Assembly: GCA_025359105.1 (NCBI GenBank) | Contig: JANYHK010000033.1 | Span: 1 to 41,363, forward strand | Source of the DNA: Myxococcales bacterium | GTDB taxonomy: Bacteria > Myxococcota_A > Polyangia > Polyangiales > Polyangiaceae | DNA length: 41,363 nucleotides | Direction: 5' to 3' | Shown here: one piece after another, positions 7,817 to 16,627 of the stretch | How the letters are laid out: each line of letters begins with the position of its first letter | Position numbering within the stretch: position 1 is the stretch's first letter | The notes under the pieces: model-generated | Database searches by the model: none | Seen by the model: the letters and a program-made list of their open reading frames with translations, nothing else | What the model was told of the DNA's origin: nothing | Translations under genes and position numbers: made by a program

Positions 7817-9856
7817 GTGGAAAAGCCCGCTCGTTCGAACAGGGAGGTCCCGCTCATCGCGGAGGAGGACCTGGGTCTGCTGCGCGGAAAAGTGGCGCGT
7901 TTTACGTCGCGTCTTGGCGGTCCGAGCGCCACGCGTGAGCCCGAGCTCGTCCTCGTCCTCGCCCCCGGCGATTCGCTCGAGGTCGCGCTGCGAGTGAGTC
8001 GCGAGGCTGTTGGCCGCGGCCGCGCCGTCCGGATCGTGGGGGAGGGCATCACCGTCGGCGCTCCGGCGACAGTGCCGGGGCTGGCCATCACGGAGCTGGG
8101 CGCGTACCGCGTCGGAATGCGCGGGGAATCGACGCGCTTCTACTCGCGCATGATCCGCGGGTGGCTCGACGAGACGTTCGCGGGGCTTGTCGCCGACATC
8201 GAAGGCTCGCGTGTCTTCTTTCCTTCGGCCTGCACGAGGGGGCTCGGTCTCGTGCTCGACGCCATCCCGCCGCTCGTCGGAATCGTGATCGTCCACGCAG
8301 ACGCGGAGGTGCACTACGTGGGGCGCGCCACATGGGCCGGGGGCGAGGTTCTGCGGGATCTCCTCGGTCAGCCGCCGGGCGCCGAACCGACGCCGTGGTG
8401 GCGCATTGCGACCGGGGCGCGTATCGCCGGCGGCGTAGTGGCGAGCGTCGCCGAGGTCGTTCGCGCGCGCGCGAAGGCGAGCCGCTCGCTCACGGCGCTT
8501 CGTAAAGCTCGCTCGAAGCGGCAACCCGTCGACATCTGGCTGGCATTGATTTCGGATTGGCCGCGCTTCAATCACCATCTGATCAACTCGGTCGCCCTCC
8601 CTGCGCTCGCCCGCAATCTCCGCGTCGGCGTGCTGCTCCAAGGATCCCTCGCGCCGGGACGTCCACGCGAGAGCAACCTGCGCGAGCGTGACGGGGACGA
8701 CCTCTGGGCAGGCCTCGGTCCGTTGCGCGACCGTCTTGATTCGCTCGTCCTCGACCAGGCCGTCTTGCCTGAGCGGTGGCGCGACGTTGCTGTCGACGTG
8801 GCGACGTCGACGGGGGCGAGCCTGACGGCTGCCTGGCGCATTCTCTCCCGCCCCGCGACGAGACAGGCAGGGCCATGGCGCCTGCGGCTCGCCGGGCAGA
8901 GGCCGATGCTGGAGAAGCTCGCGTCCATCGACGTCTTCCGTGCTCGCAGCGCGTACTGTGCCACCGGCCGCGCGATCGCCCGCCAACGCTTCGAAGGGTC
9001 GAGCGTCGTCGGTGCGGGGTGCGGGCAACCTCGCGAGGCCACCACCACGTTGTCCCTCGAGCGCGCTGGTGCGCGCACCGTCGAGTTCTTTCACGGATGG
9101 TCGATCGAGCCGTGGCCAGGCACCGAGGGCGCAGCGTCCGTTCGTGTCGTGTGGACGGCCACCGAGGCGCGCCTTGGCAACGCGCTCGGCTTCTCGTACG
9201 AGGCGTGCGGCGTCGTTCCCCCGGACTTCCGCGCGCGTTCCCCCGGGCCTCGTCGCGCGCGCAACGTGCTCTTGACGACGAACTACGTCCATCGAGACTC
9301 GATCGTCGAGGGGCAGTATTCGACGGAGCCGTTTCTCCACGAAGCGATCGCGGCGCTCGAGCTCCTGAGGGCCGACTCGCCGGAGCTCGAGCTCCGGTGG
9401 CGTCCGCATCCGGCCGACGATCCTGCGGTCGTTCGCCGCGTTCTAGCCACGGCCCCGTGGCTGACACTCTCCACCAGCGCCGACCTCAAGGCTGACGTGG
9501 ATTGGGCCGACCTGGTCGTGACGAGCCTCTCATCGGTCTTCATCGAGACACTTTTCGCGGACGTCCCGGTGGTCTTGCACGTGACCCCCGATTTCGATGG
9601 CGCCGCTGCACTCGACTTCGTGGATGCATCGCGGCAGTTCTTTTATCGAAGAGACGGGGCTCGGAAGGTGGGCAGCATCCTCGCTGCACTTGCGGAGGGC
9701 GACGATGCGCTGAAGCCTGATCGTGCCGCGCTTCGTGCTTGCTTCGACGGGGACCCCCGGCGCCTCGATGCCGTCTCCGTTTGCCTCGGCGAGGCGCGAC
9801 CGCCTGCCGCGACGACGAACGGCGCGTCCCGCGGTCACCCGCGGCCGCCCGCCTGA
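7817..9856 (+). CDS. Putative surface-polysaccharide glycosyltransferase (GT-B-like C-terminal half)
   Basis: 679 residues from a GTG at 7817, with no convincing ribosome site there. GTG 7890, preceded by a GGAGGAGG stretch, is an alternative. The N-terminal two thirds are not recognisable to me. The C-terminal third has features of GT-B capsule or CDP-glycerol-type transferases: 'EFFHGWS' near residue 425, 'RWRPHP' near 526, and 'TSLSSVFIETLFADVPVVL' near 569, where Ser and Glu would contact the nucleotide sugar. No membrane segment is obvious, so it is probably cytoplasmic. The first hundred codons contain many T-ending codons (cgt, ctt, ttt, ggt), unlike the asnB genes, so it may have a different origin. 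It probably adds one sugar to the repeat unit; substrate unknown. Confidence 0.6.
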   Translation: MEKPARSNREVPLIAEEDLGLLRGKVARFTSRLGGPSATREPELVLVLAPGDSLEVALRVSREAVGRGRAVRIVGEGITVGAPATVPGLAITELGAYRVGMRGESTRFYSRMIRGWLDETFAGLVADIEGSRVFFPSACTRGLGLVLDAIPPLVGIVIVHADAEVHYVGRATWAGGEVLRDLLGQPPGAEPTPWWRIATGARIAGGVVASVAEVVRARAKASRSLTALRKARSKRQPVDIWLALISDWPRFNHHLINSVALPALARNLRVGVLLQGSLAPGRPRESNLRERDGDDLWAGLGPLRDRLDSLVLDQAVLPERWRDVAVDVATSTGASLTAAWRILSRPATRQAGPWRLRLAGQRPMLEKLASIDVFRARSAYCATGRAIARQRFEGSSVVGAGCGQPREATTTLSLERAGARTVEFFHGWSIEPWPGTEGAASVRVVWTATEARLGNALGFSYEACGVVPPDFRARSPGPRRARNVLLTTNYVHRDSIVEGQYSTEPFLHEAIAALELLRADSPELELRWRPHPADDPAVVRRVLATAPWLTLSTSADLKADVDWADLVVTSLSSVFIETLFADVPVVLHVTPDFDGAAALDFVDASRQFFYRRDGARKVGSILAALAEGDDALKPDRAALRACFDGDPRRLDAVSVCLGEARPPAATTNGASRGHPRPPA

Positions 9857-9915
9857 ACGCGGCAGCTCGGCTCTTTTCGAGCGCGCAAGTCGCGCACACG
9901 AGGTATCCATCGCCC

Positions 9916-11055
9916 GTGGCGAGAATCCTGTTCGTCGTGAACAGCCCCGACTTCTTCGTCTCTCATCGGCTTCCCCTCGGCGTCGCCGCGGTGGCGCGGG
10001 GCCACGAGGTGCATGTCGCGACGGCAGCCGGTGCGGGTGCCGCCATGATCGCCGATCACGGGATGCGCTTTCACGAGATTCCGCTTCGTCGCAGCTCGGC
10101 GCGGCCTTGGGAGGAGCTGCTCAGCGTCGGCGCCCTCATTCGGCTCTACGCATCGCTCGCGCCGGACCTCGTCCACCACGTCACGATCAAGCCGGTTCTC
10201 TACGGAGGGATGACGAGCCGTCTGCTCCGCGTGCCCGCCGTCGTGCACGCCGTGAGCGGCCTCGGGTACGTCTTCCTCGCCAAGGGCCTGGTCGCGAGCG
10301 CCCGACGCGCGGGGGTGCGCGCGGCTTATCGCATCACCTTTCGTCACCCCAATATGCGCGTCATCTTCCAGAACGAGGTCGACCGCGCCGGGTTCGTCGA
10401 CGAGAAGCTCGTGCGCCCCGAACACACAGTTCTCATCCGGGGATCTGGGGTCGACCTCGGTGCGTTCCACCCGGCCGCCGAGCCCCCTGGCCCCTTCACG
10501 GTTGTTTTCCCGGGCCGCATCCTCGTTGACAAGGGAGTTCGCGAGTTGGTCGAAGCGTCGCGCATGCTGAAGGCTCGCGGGGCGGGCGTCCGCGTCGTTC
10601 TCGTCGGACCGACCGATCGCGGCAACCCGGCATGCATCGACGAGGCGGAGCTGCGGGGGTGGGTGAACGAAGGACTCGTCGAGTGGCTTGGCGAGAGAAC
10701 GGACATGCCCGACCAGCTCCGCGCCGCGCACGTGGTCTGCCTCCCTTCGTACCGCGAGGGGTTGTCCAAGGCTCTCATCGAGGCCGCCGCGACCGGCCGT
10801 CCTATCGTGACCACCGACGCACCGGGGTGCCGCGACGTGGTGCGGCACGACGACAACGGCCTCCTCGTCCCCGTGAAGGACGCGCCGGCCATTGCCGATG
10901 CCCTGGCCCGTCTCGCCGGCGATCCCGCGCTTCGCGCGTGCATGGGGGGCCGCGGCCGCGAGATCGCGGCGGCCGAGTTCTCGGTAGAGGGCGTCGTCGA
11001 GCAGACGATGTCGGTCTACGACGACCTGATCGCGCGGTCGCGCCGCCCACGCTAG
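9916..11055 (+). CDS. GT4 glycosyltransferase, CapM/PglA-like
   Basis: 379 residues from GTG 9916 (MARILFVVNS). The open frame continues upstream to 9739, but that part overlaps the previous gene and reads as low-complexity Arg/Ala, so it is not included. The N-terminal domain has the subfamily signature 'PDLVHHVTIKPVLYGG' (about 83-98) and 'VSGLGYVF' (113-120). The C-terminal domain has 'FPGRILVDKGVREL' and the nucleotide-sugar motif EGLSKALIEAAATGRP. Enzymes of this type retain configuration and add HexNAc or similar residues to undecaprenyl-diphosphate-linked sugars on the cytoplasmic face. TATCCA six bases before the GTG may be a -10 element giving a leaderless message. Acceptor and donor are not predictable here. 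Confidence 0.9.
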   Translation: MARILFVVNSPDFFVSHRLPLGVAAVARGHEVHVATAAGAGAAMIADHGMRFHEIPLRRSSARPWEELLSVGALIRLYASLAPDLVHHVTIKPVLYGGMTSRLLRVPAVVHAVSGLGYVFLAKGLVASARRAGVRAAYRITFRHPNMRVIFQNEVDRAGFVDEKLVRPEHTVLIRGSGVDLGAFHPAAEPPGPFTVVFPGRILVDKGVRELVEASRMLKARGAGVRVVLVGPTDRGNPACIDEAELRGWVNEGLVEWLGERTDMPDQLRAAHVVCLPSYREGLSKALIEAAATGRPIVTTDAPGCRDVVRHDDNGLLVPVKDAPAIADALARLAGDPALRACMGGRGREIAAAEFSVEGVVEQTMSVYDDLIARSRRPR

Positions 11056-11058
11056 GAT
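11053..11058 (+). promoter_or_regulatory. -10-like TAGGAT nine bases before a GTG start
   Basis: GCTAGGAT includes the TAG stop of the GT4 gene. The hexamer lies nine bases before GTG 11068, the same spacing as the GCTACAYT elements at 29223, 30993 and 36242, which would place the transcript start at or next to the start codon. Confidence 0.3.
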
Positions 11059-11067
11059 GGCGCCACC

Positions 11068-12000
11068 GTGCCGACCTCTGAGCGAGTCTCCGACGCCAAG
11101 GGAAACCAGTTCGACCTGCGTGCCATCTCTTGCCCCACCTGCGGCGTGAGCGACACACGCCTCGTCGGATACCGTGGCGGCAAGCATCAACGCTACGGCG
11201 AAGGCGTCGAGAGTCGCATCGTCGAGTGCCGTCGCTGCGGCCTCATCTACCCGGACCCGTTCCCGTTTCCGGTCGACCACGAGAAGCTCTACGCCGATCC
11301 CGACAAGTACTTCGTCGGCCACGATGAAGACGCAAAAGTCGAGGCCTACCGCGACATCATTCGCAAGCTCGCTACGCTCACGGGGAAGGCCAAACCCTCG
11401 ATTCTCGACGTAGGCAGCGGGCGAGGGGAGCTCCTCCGCGCCGCCAAGCGCGAGGGGTGCGACGACGTCATCGGGCTCGAGTTCGCGGCGGCGATGATCT
11501 CGTACGCCAAGGAGGCCCACGGCGTGGAGATGGTCCCCCTGACCATCGAGGAGTACGCCAAGACGGCCAACCGCACCTTCGACGCGCTCGTCCTCGGCGC
11601 GGTGCTCGAGCACGTCTACGATCCCGACGCGATGATCGCGGCGGCCCGCCAGCTGCTCGTCCCCGGTGGCATGATCTACATCGACGTCCCGCGGGATCCG
11701 AACCTGCTCACCGAGGTCGTTCGCCTGTTCAACCGCGCGCGGATGAGCCGCGCCGTCATCAACTTGTCGCCGACGTTCGCGCCGTACCACGTGTTCGGCT
11801 TCACCGAGCGCTCGCTCGTCCGGCTCCTCCGGAAGCACGGCTTCTCGCCCGAGCTCGTCGTCGTGCGCTCGGGCACCCACGTCCCCCACAACGGGCGCCC
11901 CGCCGACCGGGTGAAGGCGCTCGTCGCCACGCAGCTCTATCGGCTCGGCAACCTCACCGGCCGCGCGGCAAACCTCTTTGTGTGGGCGCGGCGGACCTGA
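11068..12000 (+). CDS. Class I SAM-dependent methyltransferase with N-terminal zinc finger
   Basis: 310 residues from GTG 11068. CPTC (C22, C25) and CRRC (C54, C57) form a probable zinc-binding four-cysteine knuckle seen in many sugar C- or O-methyltransferases of polysaccharide loci. SAM-binding motif I is SILDVGSGRGELL (about 111-123), followed by an acidic end of strand 2 (GLEF) and 'LGAVLEHVYDPD' in the motif II region. It probably methylates a nucleotide sugar or the growing glycan in the cytoplasm. There are only 12 bases to the upstream GT4 gene and four bases to the convergent acyltransferase stop, leaving no room for a separate terminator. The exact target is unknown. Confidence 0.85.
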   Translation: MPTSERVSDAKGNQFDLRAISCPTCGVSDTRLVGYRGGKHQRYGEGVESRIVECRRCGLIYPDPFPFPVDHEKLYADPDKYFVGHDEDAKVEAYRDIIRKLATLTGKAKPSILDVGSGRGELLRAAKREGCDDVIGLEFAAAMISYAKEAHGVEMVPLTIEEYAKTANRTFDALVLGAVLEHVYDPDAMIAAARQLLVPGGMIYIDVPRDPNLLTEVVRLFNRARMSRAVINLSPTFAPYHVFGFTERSLVRLLRKHGFSPELVVVRSGTHVPHNGRPADRVKALVATQLYRLGNLTGRAANLFVWARRT

Positions 12001-12004
12001 GCGC

Positions 12005-13195
12005 TCAGCGCGGCTCGGTGCCGGTGCGCGTCGGAAGCTCGAGGCGCAGTGTCCTGCCGACCCACGCACGCACGCGATCGGTCTTGCCCTCGGTAACCCG
12101 CGCGAGCGGGTAGGCGAAGAGCCAAGCCACGCCGAGACACAGGAGGGCGCCGATGGCGAGGTGCGCCGCATCGGGCTGCCATCGCGCCGGACCCATCGTC
12201 ATCGCGTGGAGGAAGACGAGCACCGGGAAGTGGACGAGGTAGAGGGTGTACGAGTAGCTCGCGACGATCGCCGCGGCCCGATGGTACGCCTTCCGCAGCG
12301 GCGAATCCGCGTCCGCCGCGCCGCCGCCCGACGCGAGGAGCGCCACGAGGAGAGCGCACGTCGCCAAGGCGAGCGCCGCGTCGTCGCGGTCCTGATGGCC
12401 GAGGAACCGCACGCGGGCAAGGAAGAGCGCGACGAGGAACACCGCCGCGGCCGCGATCGGCACGATCCTGGCGGCGAGCCCGGTGAGCTTGACCCGGCTC
12501 CACCCCCACGCGACGCCTGCGCCGAGCAGCCAGAGCGACGTGTAGAACACCATCCGTTCACCGCCGCACCAGAGGATGACGGCGGCGACGACGAGGTAGC
12601 CGAGTCGTCGGGGCGTGGTGACGCTCCGGGTCGCGGCCTGAACGAAGAGCGGGAAGAGAATGTACGCCCACAGCTCGTACGACAAGCTCCAGAGCGGACC
12701 ATTCGAGCCGAATGGCCGGAAGAAGACGTACTGGAGATAGAAGAAGTTGCCTAAGAACGTGCCGACCGTCCCGGTCTTGTGGACGTCGTCGAGGGTCAGG
12801 TACGGCGCGTCGAGCGCACCGGCGTAGATCCCGTGCTCACCGAAGAGGCTCATCCCGGTGCGATCGAGGAATGCTGTGACGAGGAGGGCGGGGATGAGGA
12901 CGACGTAGAGCCGTGTCAGGCGGCGCAAGAGGTACGCCGTCCACGACCAACGTGTCCGCGCCGTGAGCACCGAGGTGCCGACGAAGAAGCCGCTCAGCGC
13001 GAAGAAGACGATGACCGACTGATGGCCGAACCCGGTGACGAGGTAGAGCACCTTGAGAAGCGCCGACGGATGCGCGAGCCGATCGAAGTCCTGGAAGAAG
13101 AGACCACGGACGTGGCCGACGAGAACGGCGAAGGCCGCGACGCCGCGCATCATGTCGAAGTGGGTCAAGGCATAACGCGGGAGCTTCGCGCTCAT
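12005..13195 (-). CDS. OafA-type membrane O-acyltransferase (acyltransferase 3)
   Basis: 396 residues, integral membrane, roughly ten hydrophobic segments. The family start is visible: RYALTHFDMMRGVAAFAVL followed by His28 in 'VGHVRG', the presumed catalytic His, then 'FFALSGFFVG' near 57-66 and 'GPLWSLSYELWAYILFPLF' further on. Such proteins transfer acetyl or other acyl groups to periplasmic or membrane-bound glycans. The ATG at 13195 overlaps the stop of the upstream asnB gene (ATGA), so the two are translationally coupled, and this is the last gene of the Wzy-AsnB-acyltransferase operon. It converges on the methyltransferase gene with a four-base gap. It probably O-acetylates the repeat unit. 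Confidence 0.9.
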   Translation of the reverse strand: MSAKLPRYALTHFDMMRGVAAFAVLVGHVRGLFFQDFDRLAHPSALLKVLYLVTGFGHQSVIVFFALSGFFVGTSVLTARTRWSWTAYLLRRLTRLYVVLIPALLVTAFLDRTGMSLFGEHGIYAGALDAPYLTLDDVHKTGTVGTFLGNFFYLQYVFFRPFGSNGPLWSLSYELWAYILFPLFVQAATRSVTTPRRLGYLVVAAVILWCGGERMVFYTSLWLLGAGVAWGWSRVKLTGLAARIVPIAAAAVFLVALFLARVRFLGHQDRDDAALALATCALLVALLASGGGAADADSPLRKAYHRAAAIVASYSYTLYLVHFPVLVFLHAMTMGPARWQPDAAHLAIGALLCLGVAWLFAYPLARVTEGKTDRVRAWVGRTLRLELPTRTGTEPR

Positions 13196-15171
13196 GGGGC
13201 TCCCATCGTGCTGACCGCCGCCCCGGTCGCCACTCCACGGCGACGGCCGGCGAGCGCCTCCCGAAGCGCGTCGGGACCCTCGCCGAGCGTGGTGACGCAC
13301 CACGCGGCCAGGGCGAAGGCGTGCCAGAGGATCCACGGATCGGAAGCGAGCCACCGGCGCCAGCCGCCATGCCCGAGCTCGGCGCTCGAGAGCAGCCCGA
13401 ACTCGTCGAGCCGTCGCGCGTCGAAGAGCGCGTCGCACGCGGGCGCGAGGCTCTGACCGAGCCATCGCTCCACGGGCACACCGAAGCCCTGCTTTTTTCG
13501 ATCGGCCAGCGCGTCACCGAAGCGGCGGCGGAAGAGGGCGCGGAGGACCTCTTTGCCGCGGCGTCCGAGCGTGAACTGCGCTGGCAGGCCCACGCCGGCT
13601 TCGACCACGCGGTGGTCGAGGAAGGGGACGCGCACCTCGAGGTGGCAGGCCATGCTGGCGCGGTCGACCTTCGTGAGCATGTCGTTGGGGAGCGGGCTCG
13701 CGAGATCGCCCGAGAGTGTGCGCTGCAGCTGCGTCCCGGGCGACGCGCCGAAGCGCCGCACGGCGGCCTCGAGCAGCGCGTCCGCCGCGGAGGAGCCGCG
13801 GCCCACGAGCGCCGCCGTCCGGGCGAGCGGCGCGACCTGCGTGAGCGCCGCGTAGGCCTGCGCGTCGCCGCCGCCAAGTCCGCGTGACACGCGCCGGGCG
13901 ATCCGGAGCAGATCGGTCCACCCGCGCGAGCGGTCCGTGCGAACGGGGAGCGCAGACAGGGCGGCGCCGAGCGCCTCACGCAAGCCGGGGACGACTCCGA
14001 GCTTGTCGCGCATCGCGACGATGCGGTGCTTCTTGTACCCCGCGAACACTTCGTCACCGCCGTCACCCGCCAGCGCGACCTTGTGCGTCGTCGCCACGGT
14101 CCGCGAGAGGAGGAACGTCGCCAGGCTCGACGAGTCGCCGAACGGCTCGTCGTAGGCCAGGAGCGCGTCTCCGATCGACGACTCGAGTCGCGCCTCGTCC
14201 AGGATCTCCACCTGCAGGTCCATTCCGAGCTTCTGCGCGACCTCCCGCGCGTGGGGTGACTCGTCGAACCGCGGGTCACGAAAACCGATGCAAAATGCAC
14301 GAATCGGCCGGCTGCTCGCGCGCGCCGCATGCTCGCAGACGAGGGACGAGTCGATCCCGCCGCTCAGGAACGCCGCGATCGGGACGTCGCTCTCGAGGTG
14401 CTCGGTGACGGCGCGGCGTAAGAGCGGCTCGACCAGCGCGCACGCGTCGTCGAGGCTCCGAACGCGCCCGGCGTCGGCCGACGGCGTGAGCGTCCAGTAC
14501 CGCGTCTCCGTCCTGCGCCCGGACGCCAGATCGATCTCGAGGCGCGTCCCCGGCGACAGCCGCCGCACGCCCTCGTAGATGGTGGCGGTCTCCGGCACGT
14601 AGCCCCACGAGAGCATGGCGTGGGCGGCCGTGACGCTCGGCTGCAAGAGGCGCGCGAAGCCAGGGCGACCGCGCACGTGCGCAAAGCACCGCAGCTCGGA
14701 GGCGAAGGCCAGCGCCGTGCCCGTGTCGGCGACGAAGAGGGGCTTGATCCCGAAGCGGTCGCGACTGAGGAGCGCCACGCGCCGGCGGCGGTCGTGGATC
14801 GCGAAGGCCCACATCCCGACGAGGTGCTCTTCGACGCGGGCGGGGTCCGCCTCGTACAGTCGCAAGAGCACTTCGGTGTCGCTGCGGGTGTGAAAGCGGA
14901 CGCCCTGCTTCTCGAGCCCTTCGCGCAGCGCGGGGGCGTTGTAGATTTCGCCGTTGTAGACGAGCGTGATCGCGCCGTCATCGCTCTTCATCGGCTGGTG
15001 ACCGTGGGCGACGTCGACGATTGCGAGGCGGGCCATGCCCAGCGTCGTGTCGCCGTGGCTGGACACGCCTCCGCCGTCGGGGCCGCGGTGACGGATCGCC
15101 TGGCACATCGCGCGGACGCTGCCTTCGCCGTCGGCGTGCACGTCCTGGAAGAGCCCTGCGATGCCGCACAT
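13192..15171 (-). CDS. asnB: Glutamine-dependent asparagine synthase-like amidotransferase (first copy)
   Basis: 659 residues, full length for AsnB. Cys2 after the initiator Met (MCGIAGLF) is the glutaminase nucleophile; RHRGPDGGG (28-35), 'LVYNGEIYN' (70-78) and the ATP-pyrophosphatase loop SGGIDSS (270-276) are intact, so both half-reactions look possible. In O-antigen loci, proteins like this (for example WbpS of P. aeruginosa) are thought to amidate uronic-acid residues rather than make free asparagine; that role fits here but is inferred. It begins nine bases after the Wzy-like stop and ends in an ATGA overlap with the acyltransferase. A second asnB at 23380 has a similar coupled arrangement. 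Confidence 0.92.
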   Translation of the reverse strand: MCGIAGLFQDVHADGEGSVRAMCQAIRHRGPDGGGVSSHGDTTLGMARLAIVDVAHGHQPMKSDDGAITLVYNGEIYNAPALREGLEKQGVRFHTRSDTEVLLRLYEADPARVEEHLVGMWAFAIHDRRRRVALLSRDRFGIKPLFVADTGTALAFASELRCFAHVRGRPGFARLLQPSVTAAHAMLSWGYVPETATIYEGVRRLSPGTRLEIDLASGRRTETRYWTLTPSADAGRVRSLDDACALVEPLLRRAVTEHLESDVPIAAFLSGGIDSSLVCEHAARASSRPIRAFCIGFRDPRFDESPHAREVAQKLGMDLQVEILDEARLESSIGDALLAYDEPFGDSSSLATFLLSRTVATTHKVALAGDGGDEVFAGYKKHRIVAMRDKLGVVPGLREALGAALSALPVRTDRSRGWTDLLRIARRVSRGLGGGDAQAYAALTQVAPLARTAALVGRGSSAADALLEAAVRRFGASPGTQLQRTLSGDLASPLPNDMLTKVDRASMACHLEVRVPFLDHRVVEAGVGLPAQFTLGRRGKEVLRALFRRRFGDALADRKKQGFGVPVERWLGQSLAPACDALFDARRLDEFGLLSSAELGHGGWRRWLASDPWILWHAFALAAWCVTTLGEGPDALREALAGRRRGVATGAAVSTMGAP

Positions 15172-15180
15172 GCGATGCCT

Positions 15181-16479
15181 TCATGCCTCCGACGTCGTCG
15201 GCGCGGGCTCGTGTCGATCGTTCTCGTGGTTCTCCGCATCGGCGTGCTCGTCGTCGTCCGTGGCCTCGTCCTTCGCGGTAGAGGCCGCGGGAATCCGCAG
15301 GGCAGCGAGCAGCGCCCCGACGAGGACGATGGGCAGCCGCTGGCGGACCGAGAGGCCGATGTTGCCCATGCCGATCGAATACATGATCGACATCGGGACG
15401 AGGAACGCGAGAAACATGAGGAGGAGGAGGCGGTTCTCGCGCAGCAGGCGCCGCCCGGAGCGGATCGCTTGGTACGCGAGGTAGTACCAAGCGAGCGCGT
15501 CGATCTTGCCGATTTGCAGGCCGACCGACCCCGACTGCCACGGAAACGGCGCGAACAAGGTGTACGCCAGCTTCAGGTGGAGCTGGCCGAGCGGGTTGCC
15601 GCCGTCGTTGAACGTCACCCCGGACCCCCCCGCGGCCTTCTCAATCATCGCGCCCTCGTTCGTGCCCGCGTAGAGAGTCGTGTCGATGGACTCGTTCACG
15701 CCCGCGAGGGCGTCGGTGTACGCGAGGACGAAGAGACCGGCCGCCGCGAGGAGCAGCGCCGCGAGGAGCGGTCGCACGATGGACTTCGACGAGAGTCCGG
15801 CCAGGCCGACGACCATAGGTCCTACCGAGACGAAGATCAGGTAATAGCGCACGTGCCATAGCGCGAAGAGAGACGCCGCGCCGATGACGGCGTGGAGTAC
15901 CGACAGCCTCCGCGAGAGCCGAAACGCGCTGGCCAGCGCGCTGATGACGAAGAACGCGACGAGGCCGTCCTTGTACATCTCGGACGTGTACATCAGGAAT
16001 GCGGGGCCGAAGAGCATGAGCACCAGGATCGTCAGCGCGCGCTTCGGCTCGCCGCCGAGCTCGAGGGCAAGCTCGTGCAGGTTGAAGCAGGTTAGGCACG
16101 CCAGGAACGCGACGACCGACGTGCAGCCGATACGCGTCACGCCGCCGTTCGCCCAGATGATGAGCGCGAACAGGTTCTGCGGGAGCGTCGTCTGGCCCAT
16201 CTGGTAGAGCTGCTTCTGCGTGATGTACTCGAAGCCGGAGTGCTCCCAGATGAGGACGATGATCTTCGCGTAGTTCTCGTACGTCTCGTTGTCCCCGCCG
16301 ACGCCGTGGCTGAAGAGCGGAATGTCGCGCAAGAAGACCTGGAGCAGCAGACGCAGGACGTACCCGGCCATCAGCGTGCCGATGACCTGGTTGCGCGTGC
16401 TGTCACCCGCCCGGCTCACCCGCGTGATGATCACGTAGAGGGCGACGCCTAAGGCGAGGGCTAGGAGGACTCCAAACAT
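15181..16479 (-). CDS. Polytopic membrane protein, candidate Wzy repeat-unit polymerase
   Basis: 432 residues with about ten hydrophobic segments and a hydrophilic, acidic 35-residue C-terminal tail. A long central loop (about 240-300, including 'DTTLYAGTNEGAMIEK') separates two membrane halves. 'GNIGLSVRQRLPIVLV' near 375-390 resembles the Asn...Arg-Gln-Arg motif near the end of EpsG/Wzy-type polymerases and related membrane glycosyltransferases. The start has a clear AGGAA site before ATG 16479. It heads the operon with asnB and the acyltransferase and is the best candidate in the window for the polymerase, which would act at the periplasmic face on flipped repeat units. Wzy families are poorly conserved, so function rests mainly on topology and context. 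Confidence 0.65.
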   Translation of the reverse strand: MFGVLLALALGVALYVIITRVSRAGDSTRNQVIGTLMAGYVLRLLLQVFLRDIPLFSHGVGGDNETYENYAKIIVLIWEHSGFEYITQKQLYQMGQTTLPQNLFALIIWANGGVTRIGCTSVVAFLACLTCFNLHELALELGGEPKRALTILVLMLFGPAFLMYTSEMYKDGLVAFFVISALASAFRLSRRLSVLHAVIGAASLFALWHVRYYLIFVSVGPMVVGLAGLSSKSIVRPLLAALLLAAAGLFVLAYTDALAGVNESIDTTLYAGTNEGAMIEKAAGGSGVTFNDGGNPLGQLHLKLAYTLFAPFPWQSGSVGLQIGKIDALAWYYLAYQAIRSGRRLLRENRLLLLMFLAFLVPMSIMYSIGMGNIGLSVRQRLPIVLVGALLAALRIPAASTAKDEATDDDEHADAENHENDRHEPAPTTSEA

Positions 16480-16627
16480 CGAAATTTCCTCGCATCTTCG
16501 GTGCGGAGGGGGTCGGGCTCATTCAGCCCGAGCGCGTGCATGTACGCGATCTCGGGGACTCCCGCAATCCCAGCGGATTTCCGCGTGTGAACCCACCTTG
16601 CGACCGCCGCACCAAAGGGCTACACGC

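Noticed and set aside
9835-12171. Minus-strand open frame of 778 codons
   Set aside because: It runs antisense across the GT4 and methyltransferase genes, both of which have full family motifs; the frame itself has none.
16480-16627. Bidirectional promoter for the Wzy operon and the unknown gene
   Set aside because: Promoters must lie here, but no pair of boxes stood out, so no site is listed.
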